Below, in pieces: positions 33,932-42,995 of a stretch of 64,000 bases of DNA (within the stretch, counting starts at the first letter, position 1; each line of letters begins with the position of its first letter). The notes under the pieces were generated by a model, which worked only from the letters and a program-made list of their open reading frames with translations, ran no database searches and was not told where the DNA came from. Position numbers and translations under genes: made by a program. The DNA comes from Streptomyces sp. KL109B (lineage in GTDB: Bacteria; Actinomycetota; Actinomycetes; Streptomycetales; Streptomycetaceae). Location: positions 217,347 to 281,346 of the forward strand of contig NZ_JASERL010000014.1 of assembly GCF_030766935.1 (NCBI RefSeq), read 5' to 3'.

Positions 33932-36006
33932 AGCCTGCCGGACCCGCCGCCGCCCGGCCCCCGCACGGCCCCGGCGGCGACGACCAGCGCGTCCACCGCG
34001 AGCGCGCCCCGCTCCGCGACCCGCACCGGGTTGAGCTCGACCTCACCGATGTCCGCCCGCCCGGCGATCACCTCGGACACGGCGACGACGACCGACACCA
34101 GGGCCTCCACGTCGACGGGGCTGCGACCGCGCCAGCCGCGCAGCAGGGGCGCCATCCGCAGGCCGCGCAGCATGGCGTGCGCGGTGGCCCGGGAGCAGGG
34201 GGCCAGTTCGAGGACCAGGTCCCGGGCGAGTTCGGCCCGGACGCCCCCGGCGCCGACCGCGACGAGCGGGCCGAACGACGGGTCCCGGCGGGCCGCGACG
34301 ACGACCTCGACCGCGTCCGGCCGCCGGTCCATCTCCTCGACGACGTAGGCGTGCGGCCCCAGGCGCTCCACCATGTCCTGGTACGCGGCTCGCAGCGCGC
34401 CGGGGTCCCACAGGCCGGTGGCCACACCGCCGTGCTCCGTCTTGTGCTCCAGCCAGTCCGCCTTGAGCACGACCGGGGCCGACAGCGCGGCCGCCACCTC
34501 CGCCGGGTCCCGGGTACCTGCCGGGATGCCCACCGCCTGCGGGAAGGTCACACCCGCCTCGCCCAGCAGCCGGCGCGCCGCCAAGTACCCCGCACCCACG
34601 GGCACACCAGGCGCCACCCGAGCCGCACGCCGGACACGGGTACGGGGGCGGCGCGGCTGCCGGGCCAGCCGGTGCGCCGTGGCCACGGCCCGCAGCGCCC
34701 GCTCGACATCGGTGAACGTCGGCACACCCGACACCTCCAACTCCCGCAGCGCCGGAGTGCGTTCGGCCATCGAGTGCACCACGACGGGCAGCCCCCGATC
34801 CGCGGCGAGGCGGCCCAGGGCGCGCGCCGCCTCCGACTCCGCGGCCGCCTGCGCGGGGATGTCACGCCCATAGCTGCCGAAGTACCCGCTCAGCACGACC
34901 GCGTCGACGACCGACGGGTCGGCCAGGCACTCCGGCACCGAGGCATACGTGGACAGGTCCCGCTCGCCCGCGCCGTCGAGGTCGACCGGGTTCGCCCGCC
35001 CGGCCCCCGGCGGCAGCCGCCGCGCCAGCCGTCGCCGCACCGCGGACGGCAGCTCGACGACGTCAAGGCCGAGCCGGGCCGCGGTGTCCGCCGCGACCGC
35101 GCCCTGCCCGCCGCTGTCGGCCACGATCGCCACGCGAGGCCCACGCACCGGAGCCGACCGCAGCAACACGTGTGCGGTGTCCGCGAGTTGGGCGGGTGTG
35201 TCGACGCGTACGGCGCCGACCGCACGGCAGGCCGCGTCCACGACGTCGAGCGCGGACGTCATGGCGCCGGTGTGCGAACGGGCCGCCTGCCGCGCCGCCG
35301 GACTCGCCCCCACGGTCAGCAGCAGCACCGGCTTGCCCGCCGCGCGCAGCGCGTCGAGGGCGTCCAGCAGTGCGTCACCGTCGCCGTAGCTCTCCAGGTA
35401 GAGGGCGACGGCCCGGGTGGATTCGTGGTCGACCAGGTCGGCGAGCACCTCAGCCGCGCTGACGTCGAGCTGGCTGCCGACGGACACGAACCGCGAGACA
35501 CCCACGCCGCTCGCCGCCGCCAACTGGGCGATCTCCAGGCCGACCTGGCCGCTCTGCGACACGACCGCGAGCGAGCCCGCCGTGAACCGGCCCCAGGCCA
35601 GCTCCAGTTCGGCCGACGCGTCGTACAGGCCCAGACAGTTCGGGCCCACCAGGCGGGCGCCACCGGCCCTGACGGTCCTGGTCAGCGCCGCGGGATCCGC
35701 GACTCCGGAGGTGATGGCGAGCAGCCCCGGCACCCCGAGGGCGACCGCCCCTTCGACACCGGTGGCGAGCGCGGCCGCCGGCACCGCGAACGCGACCAGG
35801 TCGGGCACCTCGGGCAGGGCGTCGAGGGCGGGGTGGCTCGGCTGCCCGAGCACGGTCGCGCCACGGGCGTTGACCAGATGCACCCGGCGCCTGTGCCGCC
35901 CGGCGAGGGCGCCGCGCGCCAGCCAGTGGCCCCACTTGGCGGGGTTGTCGGTGGCGCCGACCACGGCGACGGAGCGCGGCGCGCGGAACACGTCGAGGGT
36001 CGTCAT
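33928..36006 (-). CDS. NDP-forming acyl-CoA synthetase family protein (fused alpha-beta)
   Basis: A 692-residue protein. The N-terminal CoA-binding domain begins RSVAVVGATDNPAKWGHWLARG. Succinyl-CoA-synthetase-like domains follow (LVGPNCLGLYD, LAVVSQSGQVGLEIAQLA, the SHTGAM motif carrying the likely phospho-His, VAIVADSGGQGAVAAD), and a C-terminal ATP-grasp half (PVVLKADWLEHKTEHGGVA, VEVVVAARRDPSFGPLVAVG, DIGEVELNPV). Such enzymes interconvert acyl-CoA plus NDP and Pi with acid, CoA and NTP. The ATG at 36006 overlaps the acyl-CoA dehydrogenase stop by four bases, which sets the start and couples them. The operon also has an amino-acid permease. The acid used is unknown. Confidence 0.85.
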   Translation of the reverse strand: MTTLDVFRAPRSVAVVGATDNPAKWGHWLARGALAGRHRRRVHLVNARGATVLGQPSHPALDALPEVPDLVAFAVPAAALATGVEGAVALGVPGLLAITSGVADPAALTRTVRAGGARLVGPNCLGLYDASAELELAWGRFTAGSLAVVSQSGQVGLEIAQLAAASGVGVSRFVSVGSQLDVSAAEVLADLVDHESTRAVALYLESYGDGDALLDALDALRAAGKPVLLLTVGASPAARQAARSHTGAMTSALDVVDAACRAVGAVRVDTPAQLADTAHVLLRSAPVRGPRVAIVADSGGQGAVAADTAARLGLDVVELPSAVRRRLARRLPPGAGRANPVDLDGAGERDLSTYASVPECLADPSVVDAVVLSGYFGSYGRDIPAQAAAESEAARALGRLAADRGLPVVVHSMAERTPALRELEVSGVPTFTDVERALRAVATAHRLARQPRRPRTRVRRAARVAPGVPVGAGYLAARRLLGEAGVTFPQAVGIPAGTRDPAEVAAALSAPVVLKADWLEHKTEHGGVATGLWDPGALRAAYQDMVERLGPHAYVVEEMDRRPDAVEVVVAARRDPSFGPLVAVGAGGVRAELARDLVLELAPCSRATAHAMLRGLRMAPLLRGWRGRSPVDVEALVSVVVAVSEVIAGRADIGEVELNPVRVAERGALAVDALVVAAGAVRGPGGGGSGRL

Positions 36007-37169
36007 GATGCCGCGAGCGCCCGCGAGATGATGAGCCGCTGGATGTCGGATGTGCCTTCCTCGATCTCCTCCAGCTTCGCGTCCCGCATCCACTTCTCGG
36101 CGAGGAACTCCTGCGAGTAGCCGTTGCCGCCCAGCGTCTGCACGGCCGCCCAGGTGGTGAACATGGCGTTCTCGGAACCGACCAGCTTCGCCGTCGCCGC
36201 CTCGGTCGTCACCTTGCGGCCCTGGTCGAACAGGCGGGCCGCCCGCATCGTCACCAGGTGCGCGGTGTCCGCGCGGGTCGCCATGTCGGCGAGGCGGAAG
36301 CCCACCGACTGGTGCTCGATGATCGGCACCCCGAACTGCCTGCGCTCGCGGGCGTAGTCGACGGCCAGGTCGAGCGCCGCCCGGCACAGTCCCGTACAGG
36401 ACGCTCCGATCAGGATCCGGGAGGCGTCGAAGGTCCGCATGAGGCCCGAGAACCCCAGTCCCTCCTCGCCGAGCCGGTCGGCGACCGGGACCCGTACGCG
36501 GTCGAGGAACACCTCGGCGTTCACGATGGCCCGCTGCCCCATCTTGCGCATCGGCCGGCCCACGGTCAGCCCCGGAGTGTCCCGGTCGACGACGAACGCC
36601 GTGACACCGCGGGCGCGCAGCGCCGGGTCGACCGTCGCGAACACCACGAACCGGCTCGCGTACGGCGCGTTGGAGATCCACGTCTTCTGCCCACTGAGCA
36701 CGTAGTGGTCGCCCTCGCGCACCGCCCGGGTGCGGATCCCCGCCGCGTCCGAGCCGTGGTCGGGCTCCGTCACGGCGAGCGCGGTCAGTGGCGGGGTGGA
36801 GCCGGTGAGCGGGCGCAGCCACCGCTCCTTCTGCGCGTCCGTGCCGAGCTCCAGGACGGGGTCCGCGAAGAACCCGTTCGACGTCAGGAGGTTCCCGATG
36901 CCGATGTCACCGTGGCACAGCTCCTCCTGGACGAGCGCCTGCGTCGCCAGGCCGGTGACGCCGCCCCCGCCGTACTCGGCCGGGATCATGAAGTCCGTCA
37001 GTCCGGTCGCGGCGGCCTTCTTCCACAGGTCGAGCGGCGACTCGGTGGCGGCGTCGTCGACCGCGCGGGCCCGCGGCCGGATCTCGGTGGCGGCGAAGTC
37101 ACGGGCGAGCCGCACGAACGCCTGCTGCTCTTCGGTCGGTTCCCAGGGGTCGGGCGAGGGGAGGGGCAT
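36003..37169 (-). CDS. Acyl-CoA dehydrogenase
   Basis: A 388-residue flavoprotein. Visible motifs are ALAVTEPDHGSDAAGIRTRA, LSGQKTWISNAPYASRFVV, LGGNGYSQEFLAEKWMRDAKL and the catalytic Glu371 in IEEGTSDIQ. It oxidises an acyl-CoA thioester and passes electrons to ETF. It is coupled to the downstream CoA-ligase-type gene by a 4-base overlap, and lies 71 bases downstream of the amino-acid permease. Together they suggest a route from an imported amine or amino acid, through an acid and its CoA ester, to beta-oxidation. Confidence 0.92.
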   Translation of the reverse strand: MPLPSPDPWEPTEEQQAFVRLARDFAATEIRPRARAVDDAATESPLDLWKKAAATGLTDFMIPAEYGGGGVTGLATQALVQEELCHGDIGIGNLLTSNGFFADPVLELGTDAQKERWLRPLTGSTPPLTALAVTEPDHGSDAAGIRTRAVREGDHYVLSGQKTWISNAPYASRFVVFATVDPALRARGVTAFVVDRDTPGLTVGRPMRKMGQRAIVNAEVFLDRVRVPVADRLGEEGLGFSGLMRTFDASRILIGASCTGLCRAALDLAVDYARERRQFGVPIIEHQSVGFRLADMATRADTAHLVTMRAARLFDQGRKVTTEAATAKLVGSENAMFTTWAAVQTLGGNGYSQEFLAEKWMRDAKLEEIEEGTSDIQRLIISRALAAS

Positions 37170-37240
37170 GACGGGCTCCTCAGTCGACGGTCGGGGGAGG
37201 GGGTGGTCATGGGGCGGTCACCGGCTACGGAAAGGGTCGG

Positions 37241-38824
37241 TCACCGCGGTACGGATTCGTGCGGCGCGGCGGCCGGGGTGCGCTCGTCCCGCCGCGGGCC
37301 GGTGCGGTCGAAGAACTCCGGGGCCACGCGCGCGTACACCAGCATCAGCAGCCAGCCGATGACGAGCGTGCCGACGCCGATGAGGAAGACGCCGCCGATG
37401 TGCCAGTGCGGGGCGAAGGGGAGCGTCCAGGAGGTGTAGCTGTTCGCCGGGTCCCAGTCGTTGCGCAGGCTCCACACCCCGGCGGCGAGCAGGACCAGAC
37501 CCCCGATCGCGGGCAGCACGACCCGAAGCCACAGATCCCCTGCACTGCGCCGCCACTGGCCCCGGTACGCCCAGGCCGACGTCAGGCCGGTGAGCCCGTA
37601 GTAGAACGCGATCATCAAGCCGCAGGACGACACCGCGTCCCCGATCACCTGACCGTCGCTCAGGAAGTTCATGACGATGTAGCAGACCGCGCCCGCGAGC
37701 CCGGTCGCGATCGTGCCGAACTGCGGGATGGAGTACCGCGGATGCACCTTCGCGAGCGCGCGCGGAGCGGCGCCCCGACGGCCCATCGCCAGCATGGTCC
37801 GGCCGAGCGTCAGCACGGTCGTCTCGGTGGAGGCCGCGGCCGACGTCAGCACCATCAGGACCAGCAGATGCCACAGGAAGGACCCGAGGCCACTGTCGCC
37901 GAACACGGCGCCGCCGATGGCGGAGAACACATCACCGAAGTTGTCGGGATTGCCGAGCCCGATACCGCTCGTGCCGATCCCGGCGAACGCCAGCGTCGCG
38001 ACGGTGGCCACCAGATACAGCCCGAGCAGCGTCAGCGTCGACCAGGCGGCGGCCCGCCCCGGCGTGCGGTGCCGGTCGGTCGTCTCCTCGTTCACCGTCA
38101 GCGCCGTCTCCCACCCCCAGTAGATGAACAGCATCAGCACCAGACCGCTGACGAAGGCGCTGGGGGAGGGGATCTCGAACGGGTTCAGCCACGACAGCCG
38201 AGGAAGCCGGGCGCCCGGCCCCGCGTCCCCGGTGTAGACGCGGACGAGCGCGACCACGGAGAACACGGCCAGCATGCCGAACTCCAGGAACAGCAGCGCC
38301 CGTTGCACGGCTGCCGCCACCTCGATGCCGCGATAGCAGACGGCGGTCATCAGCGCGATCCAGCCGAGCCCCACCAGGAGTACCCAGGGGCTCGACGGGT
38401 CCGCGCCGATGCCGTCGGCCCCGCACAGGATGAAGACGTACTGCCCGGCGACCTGCGCCAGGCTCGCGAGCACCAGCACGAACGACGTGATGATGGCCCA
38501 GCCGCCCATGAAGCCGACGCGCGGCCCGAGGACCCGGCTCGCCCACGTGAAGATCGTGCCGCAGTCCGGCTCCTGCCGGTTCAGCGCCGCGTACCCGAAG
38601 GACACGAACAGGATCGGCACGAACGCCAGCAGCACGATCGACGGCGCCTGGAACCCGACGAAGGCCACGATGAACGCGAGCGTCGCCGCCAGGCTGTACG
38701 CGGGCGCGGCCGACGCCACCGACAGGATCAGGCTCGTCGTCATACCGAGCGCGTTGGCGCGCAGACCCTGCGCGGGAGGGCCGCCGGCACGCTCGTCGGC
38801 GGTGCTGCGTGAAATGTCTGGCAC
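37241..38824 (-). CDS. Amino-acid/polyamine permease (APC superfamily)
   Basis: A 527-residue membrane protein with about 12-14 segments. The N-terminal region ASAAPAYSLAATLAFIVAFVG and GTIFTWASRVLGPRVGFMGGW match APC permeases of the type found with amine oxidases in actinomycetes. The start is GTG 38824 with GGGGGTT upstream. It leads the operon 38824-33928 and is divergent from an FAD amine oxidase; the 145-base gap has an operator-like sequence on each side. Likely it imports the amine oxidised by the neighbour. Confidence 0.87.
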   Translation of the reverse strand: MPDISRSTADERAGGPPAQGLRANALGMTTSLILSVASAAPAYSLAATLAFIVAFVGFQAPSIVLLAFVPILFVSFGYAALNRQEPDCGTIFTWASRVLGPRVGFMGGWAIITSFVLVLASLAQVAGQYVFILCGADGIGADPSSPWVLLVGLGWIALMTAVCYRGIEVAAAVQRALLFLEFGMLAVFSVVALVRVYTGDAGPGARLPRLSWLNPFEIPSPSAFVSGLVLMLFIYWGWETALTVNEETTDRHRTPGRAAAWSTLTLLGLYLVATVATLAFAGIGTSGIGLGNPDNFGDVFSAIGGAVFGDSGLGSFLWHLLVLMVLTSAAASTETTVLTLGRTMLAMGRRGAAPRALAKVHPRYSIPQFGTIATGLAGAVCYIVMNFLSDGQVIGDAVSSCGLMIAFYYGLTGLTSAWAYRGQWRRSAGDLWLRVVLPAIGGLVLLAAGVWSLRNDWDPANSYTSWTLPFAPHWHIGGVFLIGVGTLVIGWLLMLVYARVAPEFFDRTGPRRDERTPAAAPHESVPR

Positions 38825-38852
38825 GGTCGAACCCCCGTCCGGGGTAGGGGAA

Positions 38853-38877
38853 TCGCAAGATTGACGCGAGGCTCAAT
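38853..38877. promoter_or_regulatory. Operator-like site in front of the permease operon
   Basis: This 25-base element ends in ATTGA...TCAAT on one side and carries TCGCAAGA on the other. Its reverse complement matches the element at 38931-38955 at 17 of 25 positions, with the ends (ATTGA and TCTTGCGA) fully conserved. Confidence 0.6.
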
Positions 38878-38930
38878 GATGCGCGTACGGCGAAGCCTGT
38901 CAAGGGCTCACGCAGCGACGGCTCGCAACG

Positions 38931-38955
38931 ATTGACTCGACGATCAGTCTTGCGA
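38931..38955. promoter_or_regulatory. Operator-like site overlapping the amine oxidase promoter
   Basis: Inverted copy of the element at 38853-38877. It includes TTGACT (38932-38937), usable as a -35 box. The ATG at 38970 follows so closely that the transcript may have almost no leader. Confidence 0.6.
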
Positions 38956-38969
38956 CATGCTCTTCCGTC

Positions 38970-40364
38970 ATGTGGGAACAGACCGAAACGAACCTCGTCG
39001 AGACCGAGGTCGTCATCGTCGGCGGCGGCTACGCGGGCCTCGCCGCGGCCCTCCAACTCCACGACCACGGAGTCGACTTCGCCCTCCTGGAGGCGTCCGA
39101 CCGGGTCGGCGGCCGGGTCCTCACCGAGACCCGGGACGACGGTGTGCGCATCGACCACGGAGGCCAGTGGATCGGCCCCACGCAGACCCGCCTCGCCGCC
39201 CTCGCCACCCGCTTCGACTGCGCCACCTTCCCGACCTGGGAGACCGGAAAGCACATCGAGGTGTGGCACGACGGCAGCGCCGTCCCCTACCTCGGGGCCG
39301 CGCCCGCCGAGGGACCGGGCATCACCGCGTACACGCACATCACCGAGGACATCGACGCCCTCGCCCGCACCGTGGACACCACCGAGCCGTGGCGCACCCC
39401 CGACTTCGCCGCATGGGACGCGCAGACCGCGCAGTCCTACTTCCGCGCCCGCACCGACGACCCCGACGCCCTGCGCCGACTCGCCCTCGCCGTCCAGGGC
39501 GTGTGGTGCGCGGAACCGTACGAGATCTCCCTCTTCCACGTGCTGTTCTACGTCGCCGCGGCCGGCGGCTGGGAACAGCTCATGGAGACCCGTGGCTGCG
39601 CGCAGGACAGCCGCTTCGTCACCGGCGCCGCCGCCCCGGCCCGCGCGGTCGCCCGCCTCCTCGGCGACCGCGTCCGTCTCGGCGCCGCCGCCCGCACCGT
39701 CGAGCACGACACCGAGGGCGTACGGGTGCACACCGCCGACACCGTGTACGAGGCACGCCGGGCCATCGTCGCGCTCCCGCCGCCCGCGACCCGCGCCCTC
39801 ACCTTCGCCCCGACGCTGCCGAGCAGCAGGGAGGGCTGGCTGGCGCACACCCCAATGGGGCGCGTCGCGAAGATCCACGCCGTGTACGACACCCCGTTCT
39901 GGCGCGCGGCGGGCCTCTCCGGCATCGCCACCCTCTACGACGACGGGCCGGTCGGCGTCGTGTTCGACAACTCGCCGCCGGACGCGGCGCACGGCGTGCT
40001 CGTCGGCTTCGTCTACGGCGACCGGCTCAGCGCCTGGAGCCGCCTCGACGCACCGGGGCGCCGCGCGAGCGGCCTCGCGAGCCTCGCCTCCGTCGTCGGC
40101 GACGGCGCCGCCCACCCCCGCGACTACACCGAGAAGAACTGGTCCGACGACCCGCACGCGCGCGGCGGATACGAGGCGTACGCGACCCCCGGCGGCTGGA
40201 CCGGCTACGCCCGGCACGGCTGGCGCGCACCCACCGGGACGCTGCACTGGGCCGGAACGGAGACGGCTACTGTGTGGAACGGCTACATCGACGGCGCCCT
40301 CTCCTCGGGGGCGCGGGCGGCCGACGAAGTCATCACGGCACTCTCGTCGCAGGCGGAAGGCTGA
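38970..40364 (+). CDS. FAD-dependent amine oxidase (flavin monoamine/putrescine oxidase-like)
   Basis: A 464-residue flavoenzyme. The N-terminal dinucleotide fold reads VVIVGGGYAGLAAALQLHDHGV, with LLEASDRVGGRVLTE (GG doublet) and DHGGQWIGPTQTRL. The C-terminal FAD motif is HWAGTETATVWNGYIDGALSSG. These are hallmarks of monoamine/putrescine oxidases, which convert amines to aldehydes with H2O2 and ammonia. No signal peptide is seen. A poor ribosome site and a nearby promoter suggest leaderless or near-leaderless translation. It is followed 6 bases later by the XRE-TetR regulator and is divergent from the permease/ACAD/CoA-ligase operon, so the amine would be imported, oxidised and fed to CoA metabolism. 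Confidence 0.9.
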   Translation: MWEQTETNLVETEVVIVGGGYAGLAAALQLHDHGVDFALLEASDRVGGRVLTETRDDGVRIDHGGQWIGPTQTRLAALATRFDCATFPTWETGKHIEVWHDGSAVPYLGAAPAEGPGITAYTHITEDIDALARTVDTTEPWRTPDFAAWDAQTAQSYFRARTDDPDALRRLALAVQGVWCAEPYEISLFHVLFYVAAAGGWEQLMETRGCAQDSRFVTGAAAPARAVARLLGDRVRLGAAARTVEHDTEGVRVHTADTVYEARRAIVALPPPATRALTFAPTLPSSREGWLAHTPMGRVAKIHAVYDTPFWRAAGLSGIATLYDDGPVGVVFDNSPPDAAHGVLVGFVYGDRLSAWSRLDAPGRRASGLASLASVVGDGAAHPRDYTEKNWSDDPHARGGYEAYATPGGWTGYARHGWRAPTGTLHWAGTETATVWNGYIDGALSSGARAADEVITALSSQAEG

Positions 40365-40370
40365 ACCGGC

Positions 40371-41327
40371 ATGGCGTCCGACAACGGGGACGAGGCGGCA
40401 CCTGAACCCGCGCCCGCATCCGCATCCGCATCCGCACCGGCACCCGCGCCCGAACCGGCACCCGCACCCGCCCTCGCACTCGCCGAGCGGGCCCGGCAGG
40501 TGGTGCTCGCCGCGCCCATGAGCCAGCGGGAGTTCGCCGACCGCGTCGGCATGGACCCCACCGCCCTGTCCAAGGCGCTGCGCGGCAACCGCCGCCTGCG
40601 TGACCCCGAGATCGCCGCCATCGCGCAGGTCGGCAAGGTGTCGCAGCGCTATCTGCGGACCGGCGCGGGCCGGCCACCCGCGCCACGAGGCGGTGCCAAT
40701 GGCGCGCCCGGCACCCGTATGCGCGCCGACGCCGTGGACGCCGAACTGCGCCGCACCCAGATCCTGGAGGCCACCGCCCGGCTCATCGCCCGCCGCGGCT
40801 TCCACAAGGTGCGCGTCGCCGACATCGCCGAGGCCTGCGGCACCAGCACCGGCACCGTCCATTACCACTTCCCGACCAAGGACCACGCCCTGCGCGCCGC
40901 GCTCGTCTTCTACGCGGACCGCTTCCACGCCCGCCTGGAAGCCGAGTTCGAGACCGCCGACAGCACGGTCGAGAAGCTGCGCCGACTCATCGAGGTGCAG
41001 CTGACGACCACGGCCGAGGACGCCGACGAGTGGTCGGTGTGGGTGCAGTCGTGGAACGAGGCGATCCTCGACCCGAGCCTGCGCGACGGGCAGCGCGGTG
41101 TCTACGCCCGCTGGCGGAGCGTCGTCCTGGACCTGGTGCGCACCTGCCGGCGCGAGGGCATGGCGGAAGGCGTCGACCCACAGGCCCTGGCCGACCGCTT
41201 CACTGGCCTCGTCGACGGCCTCGCCATCCAAGTCCTCGCGGGTACGGGGGACATGGACGCGCCGCGCATGCGGGAACTGCTCCTGGACGCCTTCGAGCCG
41301 TACATCACCTTGCGCAAGCGCAGTTGA
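40371..41327 (+). CDS. Double-HTH regulator: XRE/Cro-like domain fused to TetR
   Basis: A 318-residue regulator with two DNA-binding modules. After an Ala/Pro/Ser low-complexity tail (about 1-38), residues 40-103 form a Cro/XRE-like HTH (MSQREFADRVGMDPTALSKALRGNRRL). After a short linker, residues about 128-170 are a TetR HTH (QILEATARLIARRGFHKVRVADIAEACGT, TGTVHYHF). The rest is a TetR ligand domain. The gene follows the amine oxidase by 6 bases. It is the natural candidate to bind the paired 25-base sites at 38853 and 38931 and control both divergent units. The ATG at 40371 has GGAAGG at slightly long spacing. Confidence 0.85.
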   Translation: MASDNGDEAAPEPAPASASASAPAPAPEPAPAPALALAERARQVVLAAPMSQREFADRVGMDPTALSKALRGNRRLRDPEIAAIAQVGKVSQRYLRTGAGRPPAPRGGANGAPGTRMRADAVDAELRRTQILEATARLIARRGFHKVRVADIAEACGTSTGTVHYHFPTKDHALRAALVFYADRFHARLEAEFETADSTVEKLRRLIEVQLTTTAEDADEWSVWVQSWNEAILDPSLRDGQRGVYARWRSVVLDLVRTCRREGMAEGVDPQALADRFTGLVDGLAIQVLAGTGDMDAPRMRELLLDAFEPYITLRKRS

Positions 41328-41465
41328 AGCGCGTCTGGAGCAATCTCCAAGATCTTATGCGGAGTTGATGTGGGGCCTTCCACGACGCATGGGTGTCAAC
41401 GATAGTGATGCACCGCGGAATTGATCTTCCGTGATGCAGAATATCCGCCCATGTAGGAGTGCCCC

Positions 41466-42821
41466 ATGGCGCACACAGTCGGAAACAGAAACCTCGCACG
41501 CCGCGCAGGCCGCCTCCTGCGCACCAGCCTCTTCGCCCAAGTCCTGATCGCCCTGCTGCTCGGCGTCCTTGTCGGACGCCTGTGGCCGGACGCCGGAGCG
41601 GCCCTGCAACCCCTCGGCGACGGCTTCGTACGACTCATCAAGGCGATGATCGCCCCCTTGGTGTTCTGCGTCGTCGTCGCGGGCATCACCAAGGCAGGCG
41701 ACCTGAAGGCCTTCGGCCGCATCGGCGTCAAGGCGCTGATCTGGTTCGAGGTCGCCACCACCGTCGCCCTCGTCATCGGACTGCTCGCCGGAAACGTCCT
41801 GGCACCCGGCGCGGGCATGAACGTCGACCCGGCCACCCTCGACAAGAGCGCCGTCGACGAACAGACCGGAGGCGGGCACCTGCCCTCCACCGCCCAGTTC
41901 ATCCTGGAGTCCCTCCCGGACAGCGCCGTCGGCGCCTTCGCCGAGAACTCCCTGCTCCAAGTCCTCGTCCTCGCCTGCCTCGTGGGCGCCGCGCTGCTCC
42001 ACCTCGGGCAGCGGAAGGTGCCCCAGATCCTGCCGTTCATCGAGCAGGCCCAGGACGTCGTCTTCACCATCGTCGGCTACATCATGAAGCTCGCCCCGCT
42101 CGCGGTCTTCGGAGCCACTGCCCACCTCGTCGGCGAATACGGCGTCGGCGCCATGTCGACGTACGGAAAGCTGATCGCCGTCTGCTACGGCGTCGCCCTC
42201 CTCTTCCTCGTGCTGCTCGCCCTCGCCCTCAAGGCGGTCACCGGACTCAGCCTCTGGAAGTTCGTCCGCTACACACGCGAGGAACTGCTGCTCGCGCTCG
42301 GCACCGGCTCCAGCGAGACCGTGATGCCGCGCATGATGCAGAAGCTGCGCGCGGCGGGCTGCCGGGACGACGCGGTCGGCCTCGTCCTGCCGACCGGGTA
42401 CTCCTTCAACCTCGACGGCGCCTCCATCTACCTCTCCATCGGCACCCTCTTCATCGCCCAGGCCGTCGGCGTCGACCTCACCCTCGGCCAGCAGGTCACC
42501 GTCGTCCTCGTGCTCATGCTGACCAGCAAGGGCATGGCGGGCGTGCCCGGTTCGGCGTTCCTCGCGCTGTCCGCGACGGCCTCCGCGCTCGGAGTCATCC
42601 CGGCCGCCGCGGTGGCGCTGCTGCTCGGCGTCGACCGGATCATGGACTCGATGCGGGTGGCCACCAACCTCCTCGGCAACTGCGTCGCCGTGTTCGCGGT
42701 GTCGCGCTGGGAGGGGGCACTGGACCGGGTCACCGCGAAGCGGGTCATGAACGGCGAGGAGCCGGGCTCCGCACCGGTGCAAACGGAAACGCCGCCGGTG
42801 AACACGGCCAAGGACGGCTGA
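41466..42821 (+). CDS. dctA: C4-dicarboxylate:cation symporter
   Basis: A 451-residue DAACS-family transporter with about eight membrane helices and two re-entrant hairpins. It has VLIALLLGVLVGRLWPDAG at the start, then the serine-rich hairpin ALGTGSSETVMPRMMQKL, the GYSFNLDGASIYLSIGTLFIAQA motif and MLTSKGMAGVPGSAFLALSATASA. These closely match DctA, which takes up succinate, fumarate, malate and sometimes aspartate. ATG 41466 has GGAG five bases upstream. The 138-base gap before it holds GAATAT, a possible -10 box. The next gene is an aspartate-symporter-like permease on the same strand. Confidence 0.9.
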   Translation: MAHTVGNRNLARRAGRLLRTSLFAQVLIALLLGVLVGRLWPDAGAALQPLGDGFVRLIKAMIAPLVFCVVVAGITKAGDLKAFGRIGVKALIWFEVATTVALVIGLLAGNVLAPGAGMNVDPATLDKSAVDEQTGGGHLPSTAQFILESLPDSAVGAFAENSLLQVLVLACLVGAALLHLGQRKVPQILPFIEQAQDVVFTIVGYIMKLAPLAVFGATAHLVGEYGVGAMSTYGKLIAVCYGVALLFLVLLALALKAVTGLSLWKFVRYTREELLLALGTGSSETVMPRMMQKLRAAGCRDDAVGLVLPTGYSFNLDGASIYLSIGTLFIAQAVGVDLTLGQQVTVVLVLMLTSKGMAGVPGSAFLALSATASALGVIPAAAVALLLGVDRIMDSMRVATNLLGNCVAVFAVSRWEGALDRVTAKRVMNGEEPGSAPVQTETPPVNTAKDG

Positions 42822-42852
42822 CGGCAGGCCATCACCACGTATGCCAACGCCC

Positions 42853-42875
42853 TTGCCACGTACATCATTTGGCAA
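42853..42875. promoter_or_regulatory. Inverted repeat upstream of the aspartate-symporter-like gene
   Basis: TTGCCA (42853-42858) faces TGGCAA (42870-42875) across 11 bases in an AT-richer stretch of the 174-base gap between dctA and the permease. It may be an operator or a weak dctA terminator. Confidence 0.35.
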
Positions 42876-42995
42876 AACAAGATTCATGCTGCATGGATCT
42901 CGATCGGCAGGGCAGACGGCCGCCCAGTACAGACCAGTACAGATCAAGCGAGCGACCTCGAAAGAGTGGGCCGCGGATCAGGGACGGATGTGGTG

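Noticed and set aside
37932..41231. A 1099-codon minus-strand open frame across the amine oxidase and regulator genes
   Set aside because: Gly/Val/Arg-rich low complexity opposite genes with clear flavin and HTH motifs; a GC shadow.
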